A DNA stretch of 64,000 bases, taken from positions 3,658,001-3,722,000 of the forward strand of contig OY762941.1 in assembly GCA_963666995.1 (NCBI GenBank). Direction: 5' to 3'. This DNA comes from Syntrophobacter sp963666995. Lineage in GTDB: Bacteria; Desulfobacterota; Syntrophobacteria; Syntrophobacterales; Syntrophobacteraceae. The position numbers and the translations under genes are program-made. Below, piece by piece: positions 53,131 through 62,780 of the stretch. The number at the start of each line of letters is the position of its first letter. The first letter of the stretch is position 1. The notes below the pieces were generated by a model. The model worked only from the letters and a program-made list of their open reading frames with translations, did not search any database and had not been told where the DNA came from.

Positions 53131-54102
53131 ATTTCAACCTCCGCTGATTCCAGGAACCGGCGCCGGCATTTAGAACCGTATGAGTTGAGCCCTGTGAAAA
53201 TAATCGCGGCACACTGGTGATCCAAGCCCTTGCGCTGCGGAGAGCGGGCTGGGCCGCGATTTGCCGGATGCCGGAGATGACGCGGGCTTCCCAAAGGGAT
53301 TATCGAAAAAACTATGCCCTGAAAACGAGAGTCGCACACGCCCCGCAGCCGCATACGTGCCCAAAAGCCGTGACACTATATATGTGTTTCCATAAAAATC
53401 AAGAAATTATTAGAGTCCGTTGAATGCGCCTGTGATACTTTGTCGCGTTCGAGACAATAGTTTTGACATCCCCCGAAAGAGTGGGGAAATGATCCCCATC
53501 CTGTTGCCCAAAGCAAAAGCCGGGGCCGGATACCCGCTTCCCTCGAAACGACCGAAAGAAAAGGGGCTTCGTCTCCCTGAGCGACAGCGGTCCTCCGCTT
53601 CCAGTGAAACGTCCTCCGGCGTAAAACACCGGAAAGAGGGAACCTGCTCGGATCGGAGGCTCTTCGAGTCACCCTCGTCAGTAAGGTAAACAGGTTGCCC
53701 TTGGCTGTCCAGGGAACGAAGAAGGGACTCCCGCAATCCCGAGAGTGAACCCGCGGTGTCTCGGGGCTGACCCCGGCCATCAACCTCGACCGTTTAATGA
53801 AGGCTGTTGCCCGGTTCGGCATTCTGCACACTGTGCCTCCAGGGTATAAGTACCGTCTGGACAAAACCCGGGTACTGCCGCCCCAGTTAGCGGTTTGGCT
53901 CCCGGGACGGCCGATTTGTGGTTAACCTGAAATTTCTGTCTTGGCGACGGGACGAATATGTAGGAAAATAAAATAAGTGGCATGCAGCGAAAGCGGATAT
54001 GGAACGACCTGAAATGGGCAAACCCGGTCCGCCATTTCAGTATTCTCTCGGAGCTGCGATAGGGGGGCGAAGGAAGAGAAGAAAAGAGAAGGGAAGTGCA
54101 GT
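53131..54102. other. Long gap without convincing genes
   Basis: About 970 bases. Open frames on both strands overlap each other and lack family features. The phrase CTGTTGCCCAAAGCAAAAGC around 53501 is related to the repeats near 5510 and 5740. The near-palindrome ACACTATATATGTGT at about 53373 sits in an AT-rich pocket. The regulator at 54103 has a weak GGGAAG site before its ATG. Confidence 0.5.
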
Positions 54103-54810
54103 ATGTTGAAGGCAGTCAAAAAGAGACGGGCATCTGAAGATGTCGTCGATCAGATTGTCAATCTGATCATGAAAGGAAAGCTGAAGAAAGGCGACCAGCT
54201 TCCGACGGAGCGGGAGTTGACCGAGACTTTCAAAGTATCCCGCACCACGGTTCGAGAGGCTATTCGTTCCCTGGAATCGAGAAAGCTGGTTGAGATCAAA
54301 CAGGGGAACGGCACGTATGTGCTCGCCTCCGGGGAACAGGCCGGTATAGCGCCCCTGGCCGCCAGCCTGTTCAATGAGAAAGACGACCTGATGGATATCT
54401 TTTACCTCCGCAAAATCATCGAGCCGTTCATAGCGCAGTTGGCGGCCGGAAACGCAACGTCCGCAGAGATTGAGGAGCTGGAAGGGATTCTGAGGAAGCA
54501 GCAGGAGGGCATCGAAAGCGGGCAGAATTTCGTCCCCGATATTCAGTTCCATCTGGCGCTTGCTCGAATCGCAAGGAACCGTGTTCTGGGTCGTCTTCTT
54601 CGTGCCCTGATGGATCTCATGGACGGCATCCGTGAGAACTCCCTTGCAAATCCCGTTCGGGCGGAAAAATCGCTCAAGGGCCATCGAGCCATCTTCGAAG
54701 CTGTCAGGAGGGAGGATTGTGAGGCGGCCCGGAGCTTGATGCTCGATCACCTGAGCGAGATCGAGGCCGTCCTTTTTAAGGGAAAGAAGTTGACCGGAAA
54801 GTGCAGGTAA
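54103..54810 (+). CDS. GntR/FadR-family transcriptional regulator (FCD domain)
   Basis: The 235-residue protein has the winged helix (ASEDVVDQIVNLIMKGKL, LPTERELTETFKVSRTTVREAIRSLES) and the all-helical FCD ligand domain with metal histidines around DIQFHLALAR and KGHRAIFEAV. Such regulators respond to organic acids such as lactate, pyruvate or sugar acids. It has no obvious partner operon beside it; genes on either side are unrelated. Confidence 0.95.
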   Translation: MLKAVKKRRASEDVVDQIVNLIMKGKLKKGDQLPTERELTETFKVSRTTVREAIRSLESRKLVEIKQGNGTYVLASGEQAGIAPLAASLFNEKDDLMDIFYLRKIIEPFIAQLAAGNATSAEIEELEGILRKQQEGIESGQNFVPDIQFHLALARIARNRVLGRLLRALMDLMDGIRENSLANPVRAEKSLKGHRAIFEAVRREDCEAARSLMLDHLSEIEAVLFKGKKLTGKCR

Positions 54811-55244
54811 CTGCCCAAATGACAGGGGGTAACGCCTGCAATACCGCCCTGAACGGGTTCGATGACTGAACGGCCGGCAATCCTTTCCGCCGTTGTCCCA
54901 CCCCATTATCCCATGCCGGCCCGCCTGACCGAGAAGGCAGGAGACAATTATAATCCGCTTTTTTGCGGAAACGTGTTCCTGCCGCTTGTTTGTATTATCA
55001 TTGACGCAGGCGGCCGATTGGTTCAGCGGCCCTTCGATCCTCACGGGTTGTCCGTGCGCGAAGCGCAAGAGAAGGCTCTGAGGATAAGCTCCGGAAACGT
55101 GGTGGTGGGTTTGGCTGCCCCGGACCCGGACAACAAGTTGTCCGGGCCACCCGCGGATGGATTCCGTGGCTTGAGCGCAACCGCCCTGCAGTTTGCTTGG
55201 TGCTCACCGGATGAAGAAAGCCGAATCGATGGGGAAGGTTGGGT
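54811..55244. other. Gap with palindromic repeats
   Basis: About 430 bases. It contains the 25-base repeat copy 2 (55047-55071, minus) and the palindrome CGGACAACAAGTTGTCCG at about 55126. An open frame across it (54862-55254) is explained by these repeats. No gene is called. Confidence 0.5.
55047..55071 (-). repeat. Dispersed 25-base repeat, copy 2
   Basis: Exact reverse-complement match to 47102-47126. The palindrome that follows copy 1 is present here as a separate block about 60 bases downstream, so the two loci share parts in a different order. Confidence 0.75.
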
Positions 55245-55916
55245 CTATCTTTGAAGCTGCAGGCAGCAAAACACGCTCAGGAACCGGGTCCAGCCCTTCC
55301 CGAACAAGCTGGATCGGGCCACCGGCTCGAGATCTTTAGAGCTGTGAAACGGCTCTTCGAAAGTATGGAGCCAAAAGAGCGTGGTTCTGAACCTTCCAAA
55401 TTCCCGTGTTACTTCCTCAAGGGCCGCTTTCGGCATGTCGGTCACAAGATCGTAGATGAGAGCGTGGCCGCCGTTCCTCAGAACGCGATAAGTCTCGTTC
55501 AACCCCGCAATGGGATCCTTCCAGTGATGGAAGCTCCCGGTGCTGACCACAGTATCGAAGGTCTCTCCGGGGAAGGGAAGATTGCCGGCACTTCCCTCTC
55601 TTATCTCGATCGTTGAGGAGAGCCCCGCTGTATCGATATTCCTTTTCGCGACTGAAACCATGGCGGGCGAGATATCCAGGCCGGTTATTCGAAGCTCCGG
55701 GCGCATGCGACTGAGCTTGACAAGCAGAAGCCCGGGCCCCGTGCCGATATCCAAAATCCTGCCGGTCGGGCAGCAGGCGATGATGTCCTCTGAAAGCCGG
55801 TCGTACGCGGCCTGGAACATTGCGGTCCTGCTTATCGCATTGTAGATACAGGCACCCGGCCAGGGAATTCCCTCGGGATGGAATGTTTTGATTATCCTGC
55901 GGAATCGTGAAAGCAT
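55245..55916 (-). CDS. Class I SAM-dependent methyltransferase
   Basis: The 223-residue protein starts at the ATG behind GGGAG. The SAM-binding motif I is ILDIGTGPGLLLVKL, with the acidic end of strand 2 in ITGLDIS, and later motifs SAGNLPFPGETFDTVVSTGSFHH and VLRNGGHALIYDL match the UbiE/MenG-like (methyltransferase 11) group. The substrate is not deducible. It lies between a repeat-bearing gap and a 620-base gap, so it is not in an operon. Confidence 0.92.
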   Translation of the reverse strand: MLSRFRRIIKTFHPEGIPWPGACIYNAISRTAMFQAAYDRLSEDIIACCPTGRILDIGTGPGLLLVKLSRMRPELRITGLDISPAMVSVAKRNIDTAGLSSTIEIREGSAGNLPFPGETFDTVVSTGSFHHWKDPIAGLNETYRVLRNGGHALIYDLVTDMPKAALEEVTREFGRFRTTLFWLHTFEEPFHSSKDLEPVARSSLFGKGWTRFLSVFCCLQLQR

Positions 55917-56542
55917 GATCTTTCTCCCTGCGCTCCCGGAAAGAGATGCCGGCGAACCCTTTCGGCTGCCGAACAACGGCTCACTTATTTCCCCTCAAGC
56001 TTCCGCCTCTTGACGGCACGATTAAATTCCCTCCTCAATCATATCATTCTCAGGCAGCCCCTTCTTGTCAAGCCCTCGCGATGCGGAATACAAGTGCTCT
56101 CTTCACACTGAACGGCGAAAAAATGCTCCCGAAATCTCCCGGGCGAGTTGACTGTGAGCGGACAACGACAGCCTGTTGCGGCGATCTCTATCAAGAGCGC
56201 CGCCTGCGGAACGACCAGCCGCCAATTTGCCCCGACCACCCCTGAGGGACAAAAGCTGACGGCTGCGCCTGGGAGCGGGAACTCTGCACTGACAGTGGGG
56301 CCAATCGGGATGGGGGAGTTTCTCGACTCATTTGGGTTCCATGAGTTTCATTGGAAGGTGCGCAGACCCTGCAGGGCAAGTGCGGGAGGGATGATGCACG
56401 AAGGGAGCGGCACGTGCCCCGGGCAATTCGCGCCCGGGGCCGCGAGGACAGGAGGGACGCCTGTTCCAACCGATTCCGAAGCCGCGGCGAAACCCGTTTT
56501 CGGAAGGATTCCTTCAGGTTCCGCAGGCATGGCGGGCCGCGG
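55917..56542. other. Gap between methyltransferase and oxidoreductase genes
   Basis: About 620 bases. Several overlapping frames are open, but none has a ribosome site or family pattern. I see no RNA gene, terminator with T-run or repeat copy here. Confidence 0.4.
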
Positions 56543-57121
56543 CTACACAGCGCGTTTGAGAGATCTCTCGGACCCGGCCCAGAGCCCGTGCATATAGCGC
56601 TGCCCGGCGGCGAGGGCCTTTTGGTTCACCCCCACCAGATGAGGTTTGGCGGAACCGAGGTATTTCACGATCGCTTCCCGCACCGCCTGGATCGACACCA
56701 CTTCGGCCGCGGCAATGTAGGAACCCAGCATGACGATATTGCCCGCCCGCCTCAAGCCTGCTTTCTGCGCTATGGTGTCCGCGGGAACGTGATATACGTG
56801 GTGCCGGCTGCATCCGGCATACGCATGGATGATGCATGAATTCAGAATGAGGAGGCTGCCGTTGCTCAACTGCGGCTCAAATTTGTCCAGGGAAGGTTTG
56901 TTGAAGATCAGGGCCGCCGATAAATTTTCCGCAAGCGGGGAACCGATCGGACGGTCGGACAGCGTGACCACGCAACAGGCGGTCCCCCCGCGCTGTTCAG
57001 GGCCGTAGGAAGGCATCCAGGTTACGAATTTCCCTTCGATCATGGCTGCCAGGGCGAGGACCTGCCCGCAAGTCAACACTCCCTGCCCGCCGAAGCCTGC
57101 CATCAACACCTGATGATACAT
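56543..57121 (-). CDS. 2-oxoacid:ferredoxin oxidoreductase, gamma subunit
   Basis: The 192-residue protein has VLMAGFGGQGVLTCGQ at the start and SYGPEQRGGTACCVVTLSD, both typical of the gamma subunit of pyruvate/2-oxoisovalerate/2-oxoglutarate oxidoreductases. It helps bind coenzyme A. The order in the operon is delta, alpha, beta, gamma (59244 down to 56543). The 2-oxoisovalerate or 2-oxoglutarate type fits best by subunit layout. Confidence 0.93.
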   Translation of the reverse strand: MYHQVLMAGFGGQGVLTCGQVLALAAMIEGKFVTWMPSYGPEQRGGTACCVVTLSDRPIGSPLAENLSAALIFNKPSLDKFEPQLSNGSLLILNSCIIHAYAGCSRHHVYHVPADTIAQKAGLRRAGNIVMLGSYIAAAEVVSIQAVREAIVKYLGSAKPHLVGVNQKALAAGQRYMHGLWAGSERSLKRAV

Positions 57122-57140
57122 AAGGCCCTCTCTTTTCCCG

Positions 57141-57932
57141 CTACGACGCGGAATCCGTCGGAGTATCGGAAACGTTGCCCTGAGATGCCGGTACGGTCGT
57201 GTCCTTGAAAACACCCAACGGGTAGTGCGCCGTCATCTGCTGTTCAACCCACTTCAAGGCCGCGGGTGCCTCCATGCCCCAGTTGTTCGGGCATGGGGAC
57301 AGAATCTCCACCATCGAAAATCCCAGCCCCAATTCCTGGCATCGAAACGCCTTCCTGATGCATCTCTTTGCCTTTCCCACTTCGGCCGGATTGAAGGTTG
57401 CCGCCCGGGCTATATAGACCGGCCCGTCCAGGACAGACAGCAGTTCGGCTATCTTCAGAGGATGGCCGGCCCGGCTTACATCGCGTCCGAAAGGCGAAGT
57501 CGTCGTCTTCTGGCCGGGCAACGTGGTGGGGGCCATTTGACCGCCGGTCATTCCATAGTTCGCGTTGTTAATAAAAACCACCGTGATGTTCTCTCCACGC
57601 GCCGCAGCGTGGACAATCTCCGCCAGCCCGATGGACGCGAGGTCCCCGTCTCCCTGGTAAGTGAACACAATGCGGTCCGGAAGCACCCGTTTGATACCGG
57701 TGGCCACCGCCGGAGCCCGGCCGTGGGCGGCTTCCTGCATGTCCAGATCCATGTAGTTGTAAATCAGGATCGAACAACCCACCGAAGCGACGCCGACGGT
57801 CTTTTCCCGCAGGCCGAGTTCATCGATCACTTCGGCCACGAGGCGGTGCACCACGCCGTGGCCGCAACCGGGGCAGTAGTGAAATCTCGCTCCCGTCAAC
57901 GTTTTCAGACGAACATCAGAACTTCGGCTCAT
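57141..57932 (-). CDS. 2-oxoacid:ferredoxin oxidoreductase, beta (TPP) subunit
   Basis: The 263-residue protein carries the thiamine diphosphate motif GDGDLASIGLAEIVHAA through NANYGMTGGQ, and cysteines CPGCGHG (residues about 20-26) that hold a 4Fe-4S cluster. The TPP-binding subunit decarboxylates the 2-oxoacid and passes electrons to ferredoxin. Its ATG overlaps the alpha-subunit stop (ATGA). The last 35 residues extend past most relatives. Confidence 0.94.
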   Translation of the reverse strand: MSRSSDVRLKTLTGARFHYCPGCGHGVVHRLVAEVIDELGLREKTVGVASVGCSILIYNYMDLDMQEAAHGRAPAVATGIKRVLPDRIVFTYQGDGDLASIGLAEIVHAAARGENITVVFINNANYGMTGGQMAPTTLPGQKTTTSPFGRDVSRAGHPLKIAELLSVLDGPVYIARAATFNPAEVGKAKRCIRKAFRCQELGLGFSMVEILSPCPNNWGMEAPAALKWVEQQMTAHYPLGVFKDTTVPASQGNVSDTPTDSAS

Positions 57933-58984
57933 GCTGCCATACTCCCTGCCAGTGCCCGCTGCACCTCGGCTTCGATTTCCGAGGCGGTGACCACCATCCC
58001 TCCCATGCGCCCGTAGAAGCGGATCTCTCGACCGGGCAAGGCCAGTCGCACATCTTCCAGCATCTGGCCGGCGTTCAGCTCGACGGTGAGAATGCGCTTC
58101 ACCCGTGCTGCGGCGGCTTCCAGGGAAGCCGAGGGAAAAGGCCACAGGGTAATCGGCCGGAACAACCCGGCCGGCAGGCCTCTTTCCCTGAGATTGTCCA
58201 CGGCGGTACGCGCAACTCGCGCGCAAATTCCAAATGCAACAATCAGTATTTCCGCGTCTTCGAGACGGTAATTCTCGAACATGACCTCGTGAGCGGCCAG
58301 TTGTGCGTACTTGGCCTGGAGGCGAAGGTTGTGGGCTTCCAGTTCACGGGGATCGAGGAACAGGGTTTTGATCACTCGCCTCGGACGCCCCTTGCAGCCG
58401 TCCGTAGCCCACGGGCGGACCCTTTCAGCGGTGTTTCCCGCAGGCAGTTCCACGGGTTCCATCATCTGCCCCAATATGCCGTCTGTAAGCAGCAGGACAG
58501 GAGTGCGGTAGTGGTCGGCCAGATCGAAGGCTTTGTAAGCCAAATCCGCCATTTCCTGGACGGAAGACGGCGACAGGACCGGCAGACGGTAATCGCCGTG
58601 GCCCCCGCCCCTTGTGGCCTGGAAGTAGTCCCCTTGTGAGGGCTGAATCGTGCCGAGACCCGGCCCACCCCGCATAACGTTGACAATGACGCACGGCAGC
58701 TCCGCTGACGCCAGAAAGGAAATCCCTTCCTGTTTCAGGCTTATTCCGGGCCCGGAAGAAGAGGTCATCACCCGTGCTCCGGCGCCTGCCGCCCCGTAGA
58801 CCATATTCACGGCCGCCACTTCACTCTCTGCCTGAAGGAAAGTGCCGCCTGCTTCGGGCAGACGCCGGGCGAGGTACTCCATGACTTCGGTCTGGGGGGT
58901 AATGGGATAGCCGAAGTAATAGCGGCATCCGGCTCGAACCGCCGCTTCGGCCATTGCCTCATTGCCCTTCATCATGATTTGCAT
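57929..58984 (-). CDS. 2-oxoacid:ferredoxin oxidoreductase, alpha subunit
   Basis: The 351-residue protein has GNEAMAEAAVRAGCRYYFGYPITPQ and SSSGPGISLKQEGISFLASAELP, diagnostic of the KorA/VorB pyrimidine-binding domain, and ends with a transketolase C-type domain. It forms the active site with the beta subunit. The gene starts within the end of the delta-subunit gene, a 13-base overlap, which indicates tight coupling. Confidence 0.95.
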   Translation of the reverse strand: MQIMMKGNEAMAEAAVRAGCRYYFGYPITPQTEVMEYLARRLPEAGGTFLQAESEVAAVNMVYGAAGAGARVMTSSSGPGISLKQEGISFLASAELPCVIVNVMRGGPGLGTIQPSQGDYFQATRGGGHGDYRLPVLSPSSVQEMADLAYKAFDLADHYRTPVLLLTDGILGQMMEPVELPAGNTAERVRPWATDGCKGRPRRVIKTLFLDPRELEAHNLRLQAKYAQLAAHEVMFENYRLEDAEILIVAFGICARVARTAVDNLRERGLPAGLFRPITLWPFPSASLEAAAARVKRILTVELNAGQMLEDVRLALPGREIRFYGRMGGMVVTASEIEAEVQRALAGSMAA

Positions 58985-59244
58985 GACCCGTTCTCCTCCC
59001 GGACAAAGCTAAAGACCAGGTCGGGACACATCAGGGCGCAGCTTCGACAGCCGCGACAGGTCCCGCCCCTGGTCATTTTCACCACCGGATAGCCGTGCTC
59101 ATTCAGGTGATTGCCGAGAACGAGTATCTTCTCCGGACAAAATGCAGTGCAGATACCGCATCCCTTGCACCGTTCGGGGTCGATGACCGGCCTGACCTTA
59201 CGGATTTTCTTTTCTGTAACCGGGATCTTCTGAGCTGCAAGCAT
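58972..59244 (-). CDS. 2-oxoacid:ferredoxin oxidoreductase, delta (2x[4Fe-4S] ferredoxin) subunit
   Basis: The 90-residue protein starts at the ATG seven bases after GGGAGGA. It has two cluster motifs, CKGCGICTAFCP and CRGCRSCALMCP. This electron-transfer subunit passes electrons from the TPP subunit to ferredoxin. The start is supported by the sigma-54 promoter just upstream, which would begin the message about 20 bases before this ATG and excludes the longer in-frame start at 59358. Confidence 0.95.
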   Translation of the reverse strand: MLAAQKIPVTEKKIRKVRPVIDPERCKGCGICTAFCPEKILVLGNHLNEHGYPVVKMTRGGTCRGCRSCALMCPDLVFSFVREENGSCKS

Positions 59245-59276
59245 ACCTGTCCTCCCATCTTTCAATATGTTTAAAG

Positions 59277-59292
59277 AGCATATCCCGTGCCA
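59277..59292 (-). promoter_or_regulatory. Sigma-54 (-24/-12) promoter of the oxidoreductase operon
   Basis: On the minus strand TGGCAC-GGGAT-ATGCT fits TGGCAC-N5-TTGCW with the GG and GC elements in register and one base off in the -12 box. The predicted message start, about 59266, lies some 20 bases before the delta-subunit ATG. A sigma-54 activator gene is next upstream. Confidence 0.85.
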
Positions 59293-59520
59293 TCCTCGCT
59301 GAACGGGTGGAAAGATGCCGCCCGAAAGCCGGGAACTCGTTCCCACGGCCCGCCGCACGACGCGGGCGTGGTCCGCCCCGGTTTCCGCGGGTCTTCCCGG
59401 GTGAGGTGCAGGCTACCTTTTATCTATCCGAAATAAAAAAGAAAATTAGAAGAGATTTCATTCCGGGCCGGTTGAGTCCAGGAGATCATGAGGCATGGTT
59501 CTCAGGTGCTGGGAGGCGGA

Positions 59521-59563
59521 AATTTATTGCCTGTAGGCAAATTATTTCCGGCAATAAATTGCC
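59521..59563. promoter_or_regulatory. Nested palindromes, likely activator (UAS) site
   Basis: AATTTATTGCC (59521-59531) and GGCAATAAATT (59550-59560) are exact inverted copies. In addition TTGCCTGTAGGCAA (59527-59540) and GGCAATAAATTGCC (59550-59563) are each palindromic. The block sits eight bases downstream of the activator gene's stop and about 235-285 bases upstream of the sigma-54 promoter, as expected for a two-dimer enhancer site. Confidence 0.75.
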
Positions 59564-59570
59564 TATTCCA

Positions 59571-61292
59571 TCAATCGAGGAGGTTGTATCGTTTCAGTTT
59601 GTTATAAAGCTGGCGCACCGAGATTTTCAATAATTTCGCTGCGCGGGTGCGGTTCCCGTTTACGGTCGCCATTGTCTGCCGGAGTGTCGCCTTTTCCCAT
59701 GCGGCGTGAGCTTCAGCCAGGCTGCCGCCTTCCTTCACACCGCTCGAAGCGCCTTCATCCCCCGTGGCCGGAACCGCCGAAGGGAGGATCGGCAGCGGCA
59801 GGTGTTCCGCGCTCACCATCCGTTCTCCCGGCTGCATGTTGATCATCGCCCGGCCGAGCATGTTTTCCAGCTCCCGCACATTCCCCGGCCAGTTGCCGGC
59901 GTAAAAGACGGCCAGCGCTTCCGGCGTGATTCCCTCCACGTGGCGGTTGTATTCACGGTTTAACTTGTTCAGCAGGGCTTTCAAAAGCGGGGGGATATCT
60001 TCCCGGCGTTCCCGCAAAGGAGGGATCTGGATCGGCAGGACATGCAGCCGATAGAAGAGATCCGAGCGGAAGCGTCCTTTTTCGACGAGGGAAGCGAGGT
60101 CGACGTTGGTGGCGGCAATCACCCGCACATCCACCGGGACCGGACGGGAAGCGCCGACCGGAACGATTTCCTTCTCCTGGAGCACGCGCAGCAGTTTGGT
60201 CTGCACGGCGATGTTGCTTTCACTGATCTCGTCCAGGAAAATGGTTCCGCCCTGCGATTCAAGAAAGCAGCCCTTTTGCCCTCCGCGCTTTGCCCCGGTG
60301 AACGCTCCTTCCACGTAGCCGAAGAGCTGGCTTTCCTGGAGCGTGTCGGGAATCGCTCCACAGTTCACGCTTATGAAAGGCCGTTTTGCCCGGTCGCCGG
60401 CATGGTGGATGGCGTGGGCGAACAGTTCTTTGCCGGTGCCGCTTTCGCCGGACAAAAGCACGGTTGCCGGAGTCGCGGCGGCTCGCCTGGCCTGTCCCAC
60501 CACTTCCCGCATGATGGGACTTTCGGCAACGATGTCGTCGAAGGTGTACTTGGTATCCAGGCGCCGGATCAACCGTTGCGCCCGGTCCAGTTGGTCGCTT
60601 AGCGAGCGCAGTTCGGAAACGTCGTGGATCACCGCGACACTTCCTTTGAGCGCCCCGTCGACGATGATGGGAGCAACATCCACCAGCACTTCGCGACGGC
60701 CGGCGCCCACCTTCATCGGGACATGCTTAACGGGCTGCCCCGTGCGCAGGACGAGCAGATGCATGCTTTCCCCTTCCGCGATATCGACCGTGGCAGGCCT
60801 GTGCAGGACGTCATGTTCCGTGAGACCGGTAAGGTGTGTATAGGCGGGGTTGATGAGGATCCCCATGCCGTTTTCATCCACGACGGAAATGGCATCCTGA
60901 GTGGAATTGACGATGGCCTGCAGCAGAGAACGCGTCTCCTTCAGTTCGGCGATTTCGCTCCCCAGGCGTTTTATGTCGCCGATGTCGCGGAAGGTTGCCA
61001 GTGCACCGACGATTTCACCGTGCCTGTTCCGCACCGGGACGCGGTTGGTCATGATGGTGGTGGGGCCCGTGTCCTGGATTTGGTCCAGTTCGGCTTCCCC
61101 GGTTTCGAGCACGATGTGCAGGCGCGTGTTGGGAATGACGTCCCGAACGGGCCGGCCCAGGACGGACTGCGCCTGGATGCCCGTCAACCGTTCGGCTGCG
61201 GCATTGAAGAGAGTGACCCGCCCGCTGGCGTCGACCGCCAGCACACCCTCATCAGCAGCATCGAGAAATGCTCTGACCTGAATTTGTTTCAT
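59571..61292 (-). CDS. Sigma-54-dependent transcriptional activator with PAS sensors (BkdR-like)
   Basis: The 573-residue protein starts at the ATG after GGAGAGG. It has two PAS domains (about 1-110 and 120-230), the AAA+ domain with Walker A GESGTGKE, the loop GAFTGA and Walker B TIFLDEISES, and a Fis-type helix-turn-helix at the end (NRTRAAKLLKISVRQLYNKL). PAS-AAA-Fis activators of this build, such as BkdR, control branched-chain 2-oxoacid breakdown. Its target is very likely the oxidoreductase operon next to it, through the palindromes at 59521-59563 and the promoter at 59277-59292. Confidence 0.95.
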   Translation of the reverse strand: MKQIQVRAFLDAADEGVLAVDASGRVTLFNAAAERLTGIQAQSVLGRPVRDVIPNTRLHIVLETGEAELDQIQDTGPTTIMTNRVPVRNRHGEIVGALATFRDIGDIKRLGSEIAELKETRSLLQAIVNSTQDAISVVDENGMGILINPAYTHLTGLTEHDVLHRPATVDIAEGESMHLLVLRTGQPVKHVPMKVGAGRREVLVDVAPIIVDGALKGSVAVIHDVSELRSLSDQLDRAQRLIRRLDTKYTFDDIVAESPIMREVVGQARRAAATPATVLLSGESGTGKELFAHAIHHAGDRAKRPFISVNCGAIPDTLQESQLFGYVEGAFTGAKRGGQKGCFLESQGGTIFLDEISESNIAVQTKLLRVLQEKEIVPVGASRPVPVDVRVIAATNVDLASLVEKGRFRSDLFYRLHVLPIQIPPLRERREDIPPLLKALLNKLNREYNRHVEGITPEALAVFYAGNWPGNVRELENMLGRAMINMQPGERMVSAEHLPLPILPSAVPATGDEGASSGVKEGGSLAEAHAAWEKATLRQTMATVNGNRTRAAKLLKISVRQLYNKLKRYNLLD

Positions 61293-61574
61293 CTCAGCGG
61301 CCTCTCCATTGTGGTTGTCGACACGATGCAACCCCGGAAAATATATCAACTTCCGGGGATGAGTTCACCAAAATTTGCGAAACCGGGCAGAAATGGGCAA
61401 GCCTTTCGCGGAATCGTATATGGAACATTCAGCCCTTCATGACTAAAATCCGAGCACTGAAGGGATCAAGATCCGCTGCCCGTCTTCTCACTCTTTTCGC
61501 GATACTCGGGTCCGGACCGATTCAATCGCGGAAGGGACTTCAGTGCGAAAAGATCCTGAAAGGAGTTTATTAAA

Positions 61575-62780
61575 GTGCCCGGAACTCATTCACATCGTCC
61601 GGAGGCAAGGCTACCGAGACTGTTGGTGCTCCTCATGGCCGTGTCGAGCGGCGCCGTGGTCGCCAACCTTTACTACAATCAGCCGCTCCTTGCCGCAATC
61701 GCGCGCGACCTGCAAGTGCCCGAGATTCGGGTGGGGCTCATCCCCACGCTGACCCAGGCAGGCTACGGTCTGGGGCTTCTCCTGGTTGTCCCGCTCGGAG
61801 ACCGGGCCGAACGGCGGCGACTCCTCGTCACGATGGTGCTGCTTGCGGCTATTGCGCTCGCCCTGACGGCCGTCGTAAGCGCACCGCCGGTCCTCATCGG
61901 AGTCAGCTTTCTTGTCGGCCTGTTCTCGGTCGTGCCGCAACTGATGGTCCCTTTTGCCGCAACCCTGGCCGGGCCCGCGGAACGGAACCGGGTTGTAGGG
62001 TCGGTTATGAGCGGCCTGATCCTCGGCGTTTTACTTGCCAGGACGGTGAGCGGGATCATGGGGGCGCATCTTGGATGGCGGTCCGTCTACTGGGGAGCCG
62101 CGGTATTCATGGTCATTCTTGCCGCCCTGCTGTGGCGGGGCCTGCCCCACAGCCGCCCGACGGCCGCACTGAGGTACCATAAGCTCCTCGCCTCACTTCC
62201 CGCACTTCTGCGGGATCTTCCCCCGGTTCAGGAAGCATCCATTACGGGAGCACTTCTTTTCGCGGGGTTCAGCGCCTTCTGGACCACACTGATCTTCCGC
62301 CTTGAGAGCCCGCCGTTTCATCTGGGCGCCCAGGCTGCCGGTATCTTCGGCCTCGTGGGGGCGGCGGGTGCATGTGCCGCAACGATGAGCGGACGCCTTG
62401 CGGAGAGGCTGCGCCCTGTCAGGATCGTGCTGGCGGGTTTGGGGCTGGTATTGTTGTCCTGGATAATCCTGTGGCTTGGGGATGGGTCGCTTTGGTGGCT
62501 TGCCGCCGGAGCGATCCTCCTCGACTTCGGCGTCCAGGGCGCTCACGTGGCCAATCAATCCCGGATCTTCGCAATGATGCCTGAGGCCAGGAGCCGAATC
62601 AACACGATTTACATGGTGACGTTTTTTATCGGCGGCGCATCCGGGTCTTATGCGGCCGCGCTCATCTGGTCGCTCCACGGCTGGACCGGCGTATGCCTGT
62701 TCGGCATGTGCCTCATGGTCCTGGGGCTTGCGGCACAACTCACGCTTGCCCGGCTCAGGCATGAGACAGAGCCGGGATAG
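61575..62780 (+). CDS. MFS transporter
   Basis: The 401-residue protein begins at GTG, nine bases after AAAGGAG. Twelve hydrophobic segments are visible, with the family loop GDRAERRRLLV between helices 2 and 3. It resembles the YnfM/arabinose-efflux-like branch (NLYYNQPLLAAIARDLQV). The transported compound is not deducible. It stands alone after the sigma-54 activator gene, which is divergent. Confidence 0.92.
   Translation: MPGTHSHRPEARLPRLLVLLMAVSSGAVVANLYYNQPLLAAIARDLQVPEIRVGLIPTLTQAGYGLGLLLVVPLGDRAERRRLLVTMVLLAAIALALTAVVSAPPVLIGVSFLVGLFSVVPQLMVPFAATLAGPAERNRVVGSVMSGLILGVLLARTVSGIMGAHLGWRSVYWGAAVFMVILAALLWRGLPHSRPTAALRYHKLLASLPALLRDLPPVQEASITGALLFAGFSAFWTTLIFRLESPPFHLGAQAAGIFGLVGAAGACAATMSGRLAERLRPVRIVLAGLGLVLLSWIILWLGDGSLWWLAAGAILLDFGVQGAHVANQSRIFAMMPEARSRINTIYMVTFFIGGASGSYAAALIWSLHGWTGVCLFGMCLMVLGLAAQLTLARLRHETEPG

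Noticed and set aside
53376..53864. Several overlapping minus-strand frames in the 53 kb gap
   Set aside because: They share the same repeat-derived DNA in different frames and have no recognisable motifs.
56148..56597. A 149-codon plus-strand frame before the gamma subunit
   Set aside because: Overlaps other frames, biased composition, no ribosome site, and it runs into the antisense of the gamma-subunit gene.
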